From positions 78,014 to 142,013 of the forward strand of contig NZ_JACHXW010000010.1 of assembly GCF_014192395.1 (NCBI RefSeq): DNA of 64,000 bases, given 5' to 3'. The first letter of the stretch is position 1. Each line of letters begins with the position of its first letter. Below the pieces are notes generated by a model. The model was given only the letters and a program-made list of their open reading frames with translations. It searched no databases and was not told the origin of the DNA. This document shows positions 54,730 to 62,696 of this stretch, one piece after another. The DNA is from Paenibacillus endophyticus (GTDB taxonomy: Bacteria; Bacillota; Bacilli; Paenibacillales; Paenibacillaceae). The position numbers and the translations under genes were made by a program.

Positions 54730-54906
54730 GAAAACAGGCAGGTATTCTGGCTCGGGATCAACATCCTTGCAAACATGCCGGTTTCCCGGCGGCAGCCTTG
54801 CAAAGACTCCTCCATTACAGTGGCGGGACCGCGCAGGAATTAAACCTGCTTCCCTTTTAACCAATCCATGGATTTCTTGCTTCATTCCATCATTGGCACC
54901 TGTTTC
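54730..54906 (-). ncRNA. Cobalamin (adenosylcobalamin-type) riboswitch
   Basis: On the minus strand the conserved cobalamin aptamer elements appear in order: P1 strand GAAACAGG (54899-54906) with GGTGCC; AAGGGAA-GCAGGTT; the core CGCGGTCCCGCCACTGT; GCTGCCGCCGGGAAACCGG; and the B12 box AGCCAGAATACCTGCC (54737-54752). The closing P1 strand CCTGTTTTC is at 54730-54738. It leads the surface-protein/DUF4430/ECF operon and is followed by a terminator with a competing antiterminator. Confidence 0.95.
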
Positions 54907-54992
54907 TTCTATGAAATTTTCTTGCTCATCATACCGAATATTTGCTCGTTTGTCATGTTAAAGTTTGTGGACGCGCCTGTGATTGCACAAAA

Positions 54993-55020
54993 AATGAAGG
55001 TGCCCGCGGGCACCCTCATT
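54993..55020. terminator. Intrinsic terminator of terC
   Basis: aatgaaggtgcc (54993-55004) pairs with ggcaccctcatt (55009-55020) around cgcg, followed on the minus strand by TTTT. It is 42 nt beyond the terC stop and directly upstream of the cobalamin-riboswitch transcription unit. Confidence 0.9.
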
Positions 55021-55061
55021 ATTAACGAAACGATATGCAGGTACATATTCGAATTTTACAC

Positions 55062-55850
55062 TTAAGCCGCTTCCGAAGCCCGATCCTGCTTCTCTTTGCC
55101 GCCTGATACGAACCAGCCGATAACAGCAATCAGCAGAAGCACAACATAGAACGTTACTTTCCAGCCTGTCGATTCCGCAAAATCATGCGGGATCACGTGC
55201 AGTGATGGATGTGCCAGCGTATGTACCGCTAGCTTGACGCCGACCCAGCCGACAATGAAGAACGCTGCGACTTCCAATGCAGGTCTGCTCTCCAACAGCT
55301 TCACGAACATATTCGCTGCAAAACGCATGATGACCAGACCGATAAACCCGCCAAGGAAAATTACGATAAAGTGACCGCCATCCATGCCTCCGATTTTCGG
55401 CAATGTTGTTGCCGGCAATGCGACGGCTAGTGCTACAGCTGCCAGAATAGAGTCGATTGCAAAAGCGATATCCGCGATTTCAACCTTCAAGACCGTTACC
55501 CAGAAACCGCTTTTCTTAGGTTCCTTGCCCGAGCTCTTGGCTACGGAATCGTCGGCTTTTTTTATGATAAGCTTACGGAATATGTGGTTGAGCGATATGA
55601 ACAGAAGATAGAGCGCTCCGATCGCCTGAACCTGCCAGACATCCACCAGAAACGATATAGCAAACAACGAACCAAAACGGAAAACAAACGCGCCTGCCAA
55701 TCCGTAGAACAACGCCTTCTTACGTTCAACTGGCGGCAAATGCTTAACCATTATCGCCAGCACTAGCGCGTTATCGGCTGCGAGCAAACCTTCCAGCGCA
55801 ACCAATACGAGCAACACCCAGCCATACTCCATTAACAAACTTAAATCCAT
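55062..55850 (-). CDS. TerC family membrane protein (probable Mn2+ exporter, YkoY/MeeY-like)
   Basis: Integral membrane protein of 262 aa. Seen: the TerC hallmark acidic motifs ALEGLLAADNALVLAIMV in helix 1-2 and KVEIADIAFAIDSILAAVA, which carry the metal-coordinating Glu/Asp residues, and about seven helices. Members of this family under yybP-ykoY riboswitches export manganese, in B. subtilis to metallate secreted enzymes (established for MeeF/MeeY). Here a yybP-ykoY element lies directly upstream. TAGGAGG lies 7 nt before the ATG. Monocistronic. Confidence 0.93.
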   Translation of the reverse strand: MDLSLLMEYGWVLLVLVALEGLLAADNALVLAIMVKHLPPVERKKALFYGLAGAFVFRFGSLFAISFLVDVWQVQAIGALYLLFISLNHIFRKLIIKKADDSVAKSSGKEPKKSGFWVTVLKVEIADIAFAIDSILAAVALAVALPATTLPKIGGMDGGHFIVIFLGGFIGLVIMRFAANMFVKLLESRPALEVAAFFIVGWVGVKLAVHTLAHPSLHVIPHDFAESTGWKVTFYVVLLLIAVIGWFVSGGKEKQDRASEAA

Positions 55851-55923
55851 TTAACATCCTCCTAAAATAAAATGATGGGCTTGCCATCTGACTCCCAAAC
55901 GCCAAGAGACCTTTGCCTTGTTA

Positions 55924-56027
55924 GGCAAAGGTCTCGCTAACAATGCCTTTATCGGCAATGCCCATAAAGCCGGAGAACTTTCATTCTCGTATTGACGACT
56001 TTTATGTGACAGCTACTCCCCATTTGC
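55924..56027 (-). ncRNA. yybP-ykoY (manganese) riboswitch
   Basis: On the minus strand the two conserved hallmarks are present: GGGGAGTAGC (56012-56021) and AGCGAGACCTTTGCC (55924-55938). P1 forms from GCAAATGG with CCTTTGC. A perfect 12-bp hairpin (55906-55935) reuses the 3' P1 strand and so is mutually exclusive with the aptamer. A small GATGG/CCATC hairpin with a T-rich tail (55862-55888) lies just before the terC ribosome site. Confidence 0.9.
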
Positions 56028-56274
56028 GTATGGGTTAACTATTCAGTTGCGATAAGGCATCTTGCGTAAAGCGTCTAATAAAAGGTGATACGGGGTGCGG
56101 ACAACATTGGTTTCATGATTTATTGGTTAATTTCAAACATTCTTCTCTTCGATAAGCAGATTCTCGTTCAAGATCCAGCTCCTCTATATCGAAATGAAGT
56201 CGTTCAGCTCATATCAAGCATGTCCAAAATACCGTTAATTAATAGGTAGACGTAAAATTTCATCTTTGTTGCGT

Positions 56275-56778
56275 TCAAGTTCTCTCTAAATATGCAGCAA
56301 GTTGATCGAAGGTTGCGCCGAATCCTTGCTTCATGGACTCGTACATACCTAGGTAGAAGTTCAATTCCTCCTCTGGCACGTCGATAGGCCCTCCGCGAAG
56401 CGTGATCACCGTTGTACCATCTATTTCATTAAAGGTCAGGGTATTGTGTATTTCCAGCGGAAACGATTCTGCGAATGGGGCTCGTACGATATTGCCTTCT
56501 GAATCGGAGAAACAATTACCGTATACAATCTTCTCCGGTGCTTCAATTTCGTAATAGACGAATTTGCCCCACATTTCGTGACCGTCAGGTGATTTCATAT
56601 TGTAGTGAAAGGATCCTCCTGGGCGGAAATCCATCTCGGCAACTTCTATTTTGAATCCTTGCGGTCCCCACCAATTTTTCAAATGCTCCGCCTCCGACCA
56701 CACCTTAAACACCAGATCACGCGGAGCTTTGAATGTTCGTGTAATGACTAACTGATTGTTTTCCATTTTAATTGACAT
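56275..56778 (-). CDS. SRPBCC/AHSA1 (START-like) domain protein (paralogue)
   Basis: Helix-grip fold protein of 167 aa. Seen: LVITRTFKAPRDLVFKVWSEAEHLKNWWGP, EMDFRPGGSFHYN, and TFNEIDGTTVITLRGGP, ending with the typical long helix (MYESMKQGFGATFDQLAAYLE). It is similar throughout to the protein at 45199-45711. The ORF is open upstream to 56865, but the ATG at 56778 has AAAGGAG 9 nt before it. It has no ArsR gene beside it, but its promoter resembles that of the ArsR/SRPBCC pair, so it may belong to the same regulon. Confidence 0.9.
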   Translation of the reverse strand: MSIKMENNQLVITRTFKAPRDLVFKVWSEAEHLKNWWGPQGFKIEVAEMDFRPGGSFHYNMKSPDGHEMWGKFVYYEIEAPEKIVYGNCFSDSEGNIVRAPFAESFPLEIHNTLTFNEIDGTTVITLRGGPIDVPEEELNFYLGMYESMKQGFGATFDQLAAYLERT

Positions 56779-56917
56779 GTTTATTATCTCCTTTGTTCTG
56801 CTATTTGAAATCCCCCATACATCCATGTCTACCAGGTTTAAATAGAACATCCTCCATCGAGTCATAGGAGACTCGAATTATAGATACTGCAGCCTTATAA
56901 GAATGTTGTTCCATTTG

Positions 56918-56945
56918 AATATACTTTATATAGAATTCCTGTCAA
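56918..56945 (-). promoter_or_regulatory. Promoter of the second SRPBCC gene
   Basis: On the minus strand, CCTTGACA and TATATT (56918-56923) have a 16-bp spacer. The stretch shares ccttgaca-gaat and agtatatt blocks with the promoter at 44765-44795. Confidence 0.55.
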
Positions 56946-57059
56946 GGAATATAGTTATAACTTAAATAAGGACCTGTCAGTATGATTGGTTTCAGCGTAT
57001 CTTCCATTGACCGTTGTTCAAGCAAAGCACATTATCCAACAGGGACTAGCTGAACTGGA

Positions 57060-57410
57060 TTTTACGGCTACCTCTATCCTAGGGGCTATGTTGCAACTGA
57101 ATGTTCCTTGTTGTTTATTATTCGTGCTAGGGGCCATGTTGCAAACGGATGTTCTTTATTGTTTATTATTCATGCTAGGGACCATGTTGCAAACGGATGT
57201 TCCTTGTTGTTTATTATTCATGTTAGAGGCCATGTTGCAAATGGATGTTCTTTATTGTTTATTATTCATGCTAGGAGCCATGTTGCAACCGGATGTTCCT
57301 TGTTGTTTATTATTCATACTAGGGGCCATGTTGCAAACGGATGTTCTTTATTGTTTATTATTCATGCTAGGGGCCATGTTGCAAACGGATGTTCCTTGTG
57401 GAAGTTATCA
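57060..57410. repeat. 48-bp tandem repeat, about seven units
   Basis: Blocks gccatgttgcaaacggatgtt and tgtttattattcatgctagg recur with 48-bp spacing (57135, 57183, 57231 and on). Because 48 is 3 x 16, both plus-strand frames stay open and give cysteine-rich pseudo-proteins. The units sit upstream of the SRPBCC promoter, with no gene between them and the sigma factor. Confidence 0.88.
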
Positions 57411-57490
57411 AAGTTAATAAAACAAAAGATCCCTTCTCATAGGCCGTATTTGGAAATTTTCAGTTCCACCTATTACGTTGTATAGGTTCA

Positions 57491-57536
57491 AAAAACCTTC
57501 GGATCCAGCATTTTTTTTAGCGGATTTGAAGGTTTA
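57491..57536. other. Hairpin, possible terminator
   Basis: aaaccttc-ggatcc pairs with ggat--gaaggttt around agcattttttttagc. It resembles the agaaccttca/tgaaggttct hairpins at 12755 and 17738, again beside a repeat array. Confidence 0.45.
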
Positions 57537-57680
57537 TTATGTATTTTATCGGATTGGCTGACTCCGGAGCGCTCTTCTAGGACAGCCCTTTTTATTTTCC
57601 AGCTAGATGCCTACAACTGCACAACTGGTCAGAGATTTCTAGCATTTCTCGAGTTTCATCGTATGGTTTGCACGATCGTT

Positions 57681-57880
57681 TAAGCTACGCTGCACAAAGT
57701 GCAATAGAACCCTGTGCGGTGACAGCATTTGAAGGACTACGTTGTATAAGATACAACGTAAAGCTGAAATTACCTTGAAATAGTCGAGAATTCGCTGATT
57801 CTATTGCAGAAACTACAGCGGAAGGTTCGTGCAATCGCGCTAAATGGTCATTCTGTTGTAAAAAGTGCAACGTAGATCGC
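57681..57880. repeat. Decayed copies of the TTGCAC-TTT-GTGCAA palindromic repeat
   Basis: Cores such as gctgcacaaagtgcaat, acgttgtataagatacaacgt, attgcagaaactacagcgg and gttgtaaaaagtgcaacgtag are spaced about 45-60 bp apart. They are the same family as the 51-bp array at 11.7-12.6 kb, in the opposite orientation and more degenerate. Confidence 0.65.
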
Positions 57881-58266
57881 TGCTATAAAGGTTTCGCATC
57901 TACCTGCGTACAAAAATGGAAATGTATATACGTCTTCATCCTATTTTGCTTAAGACTTCATTTTGCCGACAATCAATTGTAATCCTAAAATAGGGCCTCA
58001 GCCTTTCCCAAGCTTTGCATACTCATACTCGTGCCCTACTTATCAAATGCAGCTTTCACAACGGCACGACTCGTGTCAATCCTTCGAATAATAGGAAATG
58101 ACTCCGACGCTGCAAATTTTTTTATTATCCATGAAAAATGCTCCCCTCACAGTAACAGGTTTTATCATTTCGCCTTTGTGCCGAATGGGGAGCATATCAT
58201 TGTTCGGACAACATCTTCATCATCATCCAAATCTCTTTTACTGATTGGTTATTGGTTTACATTTGA
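57881..58266. other. Intergenic region with one inverted repeat
   Basis: No gene seen. atgctcccc (58138-58146) pairs with ggggagcat (58187-58195) across a 40-nt loop. This could be a hairpin RNA end or chance. Confidence 0.35.
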
Positions 58267-58469
58267 TTAGTTTTCCAATAATTTCTGCACAAGCAAAGCA
58301 ACCTCTGCTCTTGAGATATACGACTTTGACTCAAGCTTTTTGTTGCTGCTCTTCCCGTCACAAATCCTGTCGCTAAACGATCTGCTATTCTCCTCCATGC
58401 CCACTCCGACTCATGATTTCCGTCGTCTACAAGATTCAGTAGCTGTTCGGCCCATTGTGCTTGAGGCAT
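58267..58469 (-). pseudogene. SLH-domain remnant with frameshift
   Basis: One frame reads QWAEQLLNLVDDGN...SEWAWRRIADRLATGFVTGR. A second, overlapping frame continues NKKLESKSYISRAEVALLVQKLLEN and stops (58267-58269). Joined at the GR/SNKK point they make one S-layer-homology repeat (W...AI..A...G.VTG....F.P...I.RAE.A.L...LL). A one-base frameshift therefore splits a former SLH C-terminus. It lies just behind the sigma factor gene, and no intact upstream part was found. Confidence 0.5.
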
Positions 58470-58532
58470 AACTTTTCATTGCATGGGCAACGGGAAACTC
58501 GGAAGAAAAGAATTCCCCCTTGATCTGCAGCT

Positions 58533-59396
58533 TCACTTCTCCATATACAGCAGCTTATCCGGATTTCTCACCACATATAAGTTTTTAATCAAATCCCCTT
58601 CCACATGGAGCATAGCTACCGTATGAACGCGCTCATTGGAACGGAGAATAAGCCCAGGCTGCCCGTTGATTTGACCGATCTCAATAACTACGTTTCCGTC
58701 AATTAATGCAGCCTGACGAACAGGACCAAGCAGGAACCTTGCAACAAGCTCCCTTGTTTCAATCGGTTCAACAGCGGCAGTCACTTTGCCTCCTCCGTCA
58801 GAGACCAGTACAACATCCTGACCAAGCATAGACATGACTTCATTTAGATTCCCCTGTTTCAGCGCCGTGACAAAGCCATTAGCCCATTCGTGATTGGCTG
58901 CCTCCTGATGAATAAGCTCATCAGAGCTGATCCCCATCTTCGCTCTTGCACGGCTTAGCAGCTTGCGGCAATTCGCTTCACTTTTTTCTACTAGCTGGGC
59001 GATTTCATCATAATCAAAGCCAAGCGCCTCGCGAAGGACAAAAATCATTCGTTCCGAAGGCGAAAGCTTTTCAAGCAGAACAACCATCGCATAAGACAAA
59101 AGATCGTCACGGACGACCGATTCCATCGCATCTTCGTTCGAACTCAGAAAAGGCTCAGGCAGCCATTCGCCAAAGTATTGCTCACGCTTCTTACGTGCTG
59201 ACTTGTGCAAATCCAGACAGCGATTCGTAACCATTTTGCACAAATAGGCTTTCGGTTCAGCGAGTTTTTCCGACGGCACGTCTATGATCTTCAAAAAAAC
59301 GTCCTGCACCACATCCTCCGCATCCGAAACAGATCCGGTCAGCTGGTAAGCCAGCTTAAACAAAAGATTCTTGTACTGCTTATACAACTCTTGCAT
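58533..59396 (-). CDS. ECF41-group RNA polymerase sigma factor (SigJ-like)
   Basis: Alternative sigma factor of 287 aa with a built-in regulatory tail. Seen: region 2 (LAYQLTGSVSDAEDVVQDVFL), linker with WLPEP, region 4 (LSPSERMIFVLREALGFDYDEIAQLVEKSEANCRKLLSRAR), and a SnoaL/NTF2-like extension with DGGGKV and the terminal NPDKL motif. The WLPEP, DGGGK and NPDKL set defines ECF41. This group has no classical anti-sigma factor; the tail modulates activity. It usually sits beside a carboxymuconolactone-decarboxylase or oxidoreductase target gene, and none is here, so it is an orphan. A TGTCACA -35-like motif (59481-59487) lies upstream but without the expected CGTC. Confidence 0.92.
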   Translation of the reverse strand: MQELYKQYKNLLFKLAYQLTGSVSDAEDVVQDVFLKIIDVPSEKLAEPKAYLCKMVTNRCLDLHKSARKKREQYFGEWLPEPFLSSNEDAMESVVRDDLLSYAMVVLLEKLSPSERMIFVLREALGFDYDEIAQLVEKSEANCRKLLSRARAKMGISSDELIHQEAANHEWANGFVTALKQGNLNEVMSMLGQDVVLVSDGGGKVTAAVEPIETRELVARFLLGPVRQAALIDGNVVIEIGQINGQPGLILRSNERVHTVAMLHVEGDLIKNLYVVRNPDKLLYMEK

Positions 59397-59498
59397 TTGT
59401 CCACGTCCATTCTTATCTTTTTGCTCTATTCGTTCAGCTTATTGGTCTCTCTTTAATTAAAACAAGATAAGCTGCTCATTTGTGACAAAAACAGGAGG

Positions 59499-59955
59499 TT
59501 CGTTATGGTGTCATTGCTCTTTCGTTACTGCTCTTTCGTTATTGCAGCTTCGTTACTGCTCTTTCGTTAATGTACATTCGTTGTTGCTCTTTCGTTACTG
59601 CTTTTTCGTTATTGCACCTTCGTTACTGCTCTTTCGTTATTGCACTTTCGTTATTGTACATTCGTTATTGCTCTTTCGTTATTGTTCTTTCGTTACTGCT
59701 TTTTCGTTATTGCACTTTCGTTATTGCTCTTTCGTTATTGCAGTTTCGTTATTGCACTTTCGTTATTGCTCTTTCGTTATTGCACATTCGTTATTGCTCT
59801 TTCGTTATTGTTCTTTCGTTACTGCTTTTTCGTTACTACTCTTTCGTTATTGCTCTTTCGTTACTGCACTTTCGTTATTGTACATTCGAAATTGCTCTTT
59901 CGTTATTGCACTTTCGTTATTGCACTTTCGTTACTGCTTTCCTGTTATTGCGTAC
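59499..59955. repeat. 15-bp tandem repeat (CTCTTTCGTTATTGC-like), about 29 units
   Basis: Near-perfect 15-bp periodicity with consensus ctctttcgttattgc and variants such as cactttcgttattgc and gtacattcgttattg. All three plus frames are open (5-codon period), giving meaningless Leu/Arg/Tyr/Cys proteins. The tract lies upstream of the sigma gene and downstream of the chemotaxis receptor gene. Confidence 0.92.
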
Positions 59956-60214
59956 TTTTCCGTTAGCGAACGGACCACAGGCAAAAGAGAGGTGATCAGT
60001 GAGGTGATCAGTGAAGCGATAAACAAGCGATGCTTCATTGATCATTCTCCGTAAACACGTGGAATCTTGTAAACTTCTCAGCTTGAAATTCAACTCTCAT
60101 CCATGCCCGACCGCTTGTTACTTTTGCATGTATCCGTATATGAATAACTCTATCTTATGAGGAAATTGAATTTTCGTATAAAATGTCCATAATCAAACAA
60201 AATTATCCACATAA

Positions 60215-60256
60215 AAAAGGATCATCCTGCATTTACATCAGCAGGATGACCCTTTC
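60215..60256 (-). terminator. Intrinsic terminator of the chemotaxis receptor gene
   Basis: aaagg-tcatcctgc pairs with gcaggatga-ccttt around a 10-nt loop, followed on the minus strand by TTTTTT. It is 9 nt past the stop codon. Confidence 0.9.
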
Positions 60257-60264
60257 AAGAAAAG

Positions 60265-62373
60265 CTATATTTTAAATTCGGACAGCTTCTCCAGCAGCTC
60301 TTGGACCATGTTGCTCAGCGCCTCCGCTGAAGCAGAAATTTCCTCCATAGAGGCAAGCTGCTCCTCCGATGCCGCAGCAACGCTTTGCGATTCCGAGGAA
60401 GCATCCGACGCAAGATCGGCAAGCTGCACAACACTTGCCGAAATCTGTTCCGTGCTGGCCGTCATTTGCTGCGCCGCCGCGGATACCTCTTGAATTTGAC
60501 CATTCACCTGTGTCATTTCCGTTAGAATGGAAGCGAACAATTGCCCGCTATCGGCCACGCTCTTCACGCCCTGCTGAACCTTCTCATTGCCGGCCGCCAT
60601 GGTAAGTGCCGCTTTATGCGTGTCCCCCCGCACATCCTCGACCAAATCCGTTACCTGCTCGGCAGCTTTTTTGGTTTGCTCTGCAAGCTTGCGGATTTCC
60701 GCGGCCACTACGGCAAAGCCTCTGCCATGCTCGCCTACTCTTGAGGCTTCAATCGCTGCATTCAAGGCAAGCAGGTTCGTTTGCGTGCTTATGCCGGCAA
60801 TGATGTCAATCATGCCGCCGATCTGGTCCGACCGCTCCCCTAAACGGTCGATCGCGCTTCCCGTCTCCGCCACCGAGGTTTGCAGCTCATCCATCAGGTT
60901 GATGGCTGCTTGCAGCTGGGCGCTGCCTTCTTGGGTCTGCTTGGCAACATCTTCCGCAGAGGTAGAGACAGACGCTGAAGAATCTGCAATACGTTGAACG
61001 CCTACCGTCATTTCGCCCATCGCCTGCGATGCTTCCGACGCATAATGGTGCTGGCTTTGGGCGCCTTCGGCTACATGTCCAATCGACATCGCAATCGTCT
61101 CGGAAGCTTTCCCGGTCTGCTCCGCGCTTGCGGTTAGCTGCTCCGAAGTTGCGCCGACTGCCATGGATAAGTCAGAAACGAGCTGGAACATTCCGCGAAG
61201 CTTGCCTGTCATTTCGTTGAAATGTCCGCCCATAATGCCGAATTCATCGCCTGTCCGAATATGCAGCTGCTGCGTCAAGTCCCCCTGCGACATAAGCTGA
61301 AGCTTGCCAGATAACAACCGGAGCGGCTTGATGACCATGCTCCAGATCAGGAATGCCATAACGGCTGCCAAAATCAGCATAGCTGCAATGGACGTCCAAA
61401 TCGAACTGATCTTAGCATCTTCATACTCTGTCAAAATAACTTCCTTGGAAACAGCCGATTGCGTATACCAGACCTGCTCGCTGCCCGGCATATGAACCGG
61501 ATCGAATACGCGGAGCACGCTGATGCCCTTCGAATTCAATGTAAAAGCCTTGTAATTTTTCCCGCTCTTTACTTGCTCCCATAACTGCTGCTTCTCGGGA
61601 TTATCCCCATAGGGCTGCAAAACCGAATCCGGATCATTCGGATTGGCCGCGTACACGCCGCCTTCCGTAACTAGCGAAACATAACCTTCCATTGGTTTGT
61701 ACTTTGCAGCTTCCTCCTGAAGCTGGGTAAGCGACAGATCGATGCCAACGATACCGAGAAACGTACCTTTGTCATCCAAGATTGGATAGACGACCGACAT
61801 TAATTCCGTTTGTACGCCTCCCGCCTCATACGTATATGGTTCAATATAAGAAAGCTTCTTGCTCGCTTTTGGAATTAGATAGTAATCGCCGGCTCCCGGC
61901 TTCTCATAATCCTTCAACGGCTCGGCTGCCACCTGTTCGCCATCATGAATAAGGTAGGGTACAAACCTGCCAGATGCATCGTCATAAGCCGCTTTGCTTC
62001 GATTGGCCTGATCGTTCTGATCAAATGCGTCTGGCTCCCAGAGCGTATAGAGGCCGAACACACCCGGTTGCTCCTGCAGCATTCGGCTCATAATAGCAAT
62101 GATATCCTCCCGCGATAGACGACTCGTTTTCCTTGTCTCCAGCAGCAGCGACGACAGCGTCCGTAAAGTCGCTTCATGCTCTGTCATCGTGTTCTCCAGC
62201 TTTGTTGCGTAATCCATTCCAGCCTTCTCTGCCTCAAGCTCACCTTTGTTTATACTTAATGATCTTACCTGCTGCAGATTCAAGAGCAATATTGATCCCA
62301 ACACCAATGCAATTACTAATCCGACCACCGTTATGAATTTAAAAGTTAAAGATAGCTTACGCAATACATTCAT
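60265..62373 (-). CDS. Methyl-accepting chemotaxis protein (dCache-HAMP-MCP)
   Basis: Transmembrane chemoreceptor of 702 aa that passes ligand signals to CheA/CheW. Seen: helix 1 (about 12-32, [19 protein letters not shown]), an extracellular dCache-type domain (about 35-325, with the ligand-pocket region [10 protein letters not shown]...[19 protein letters not shown]), helix 2 (about 328-350), HAMP (about 350-402), and a signalling domain with the hairpin-tip motif [22 protein letters not shown] and heptad helices rich in Ala, Glu, Gln and Ser. dCache ligands in this class are often amino or organic acids; none can be named here. Stand-alone gene. Confidence 0.95.
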   Translation of the reverse strand: MNVLRKLSLTFKFITVVGLVIALVLGSILLLNLQQVRSLSINKGELEAEKAGMDYATKLENTMTEHEATLRTLSSLLLETRKTSRLSREDIIAIMSRMLQEQPGVFGLYTLWEPDAFDQNDQANRSKAAYDDASGRFVPYLIHDGEQVAAEPLKDYEKPGAGDYYLIPKASKKLSYIEPYTYEAGGVQTELMSVVYPILDDKGTFLGIVGIDLSLTQLQEEAAKYKPMEGYVSLVTEGGVYAANPNDPDSVLQPYGDNPEKQQLWEQVKSGKNYKAFTLNSKGISVLRVFDPVHMPGSEQVWYTQSAVSKEVILTEYEDAKISSIWTSIAAMLILAAVMAFLIWSMVIKPLRLLSGKLQLMSQGDLTQQLHIRTGDEFGIMGGHFNEMTGKLRGMFQLVSDLSMAVGATSEQLTASAEQTGKASETIAMSIGHVAEGAQSQHHYASEASQAMGEMTVGVQRIADSSASVSTSAEDVAKQTQEGSAQLQAAINLMDELQTSVAETGSAIDRLGERSDQIGGMIDIIAGISTQTNLLALNAAIEASRVGEHGRGFAVVAAEIRKLAEQTKKAAEQVTDLVEDVRGDTHKAALTMAAGNEKVQQGVKSVADSGQLFASILTEMTQVNGQIQEVSAAAQQMTASTEQISASVVQLADLASDASSESQSVAAASEEQLASMEEISASAEALSNMVQELLEKLSEFKI

Positions 62374-62683
62374 ATGCTCAACCCCACCCTTTTTTATAAG
62401 ACTTTAATCGACAAAAAACGACTAAAAAATAATAGAGTTTATAGTCTCGTTAATAATATTTTTCAGGTGTTATTCATTAGATTCTTTACCTCTTTCCCAT
62501 GCAAAAAGCCGGCGCCCTCTCCTATGAGTTGCAAAAAAACAGCGCTGTTCGTTGCCACTTCCGGTTTCCCAACCTACTGGCTTGTCAAAGACCATGTCTG
62601 GTTTTTATTTGGCGAGAATAGATTCATTGAGTCAACCGAATTTATATTAATCATTTATATTAGAAACTTATATAAATTTGTGA
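62374..62683. other. Divergent intergenic region between the MCP and MarR genes
   Basis: About 320 bp. The MCP side contains GC-rich palindromic pieces (aacagcgctgtt, ggcgcc, ccggtttcccaacctactgg) that could fold as a leader, but I recognise no known riboswitch. The MarR side is very AT-rich. Confidence 0.35.
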
Positions 62684-62689
62684 TATAGT
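62684..62689 (+). promoter_or_regulatory. -10 hexamer of the marR-type gene, possibly leaderless
   Basis: TATAGT ends 7 bp before the start codon at 62697, which would put transcription initiation at or next to the ATG. GAAACT...AGTTTC and ttatataa dyads in 62662-62692 are candidate MarR operators. Confidence 0.4.
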
Positions 62690-62696
62690 TTCATCT

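Noticed and set aside
54655-54885. 76-codon minus-strand ORF upstream of the surface protein
   Set aside because: It lies entirely within the cobalamin riboswitch leader and is explained by the RNA.
56986-57485. Cys/Leu-rich repeat ORFs of 143 and 125 codons
   Set aside because: Product of the 48-bp tandem array; two frames are open at once, with no start signal or domain.
58031-58270. 79-codon plus-strand ORF
   Set aside because: No ribosome site or motif; covers an inverted repeat and is antisense to the SLH remnant.
59482-60054. Repeat ORFs of 190, 141 and 108 codons
   Set aside because: Three overlapping frames are open because of the 15-bp period; low-complexity composition.
62480-62600. 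c-di-GMP (GEMM) riboswitch in the MCP leader
   Set aside because: Riboswitches of this type often precede MCP genes, but the conserved GEMM core was not found on either strand.
62374-62688. 104-codon plus-strand ORF between MCP and MarR genes
   Set aside because: Covers the divergent promoter region; low-complexity start, no ribosome site.
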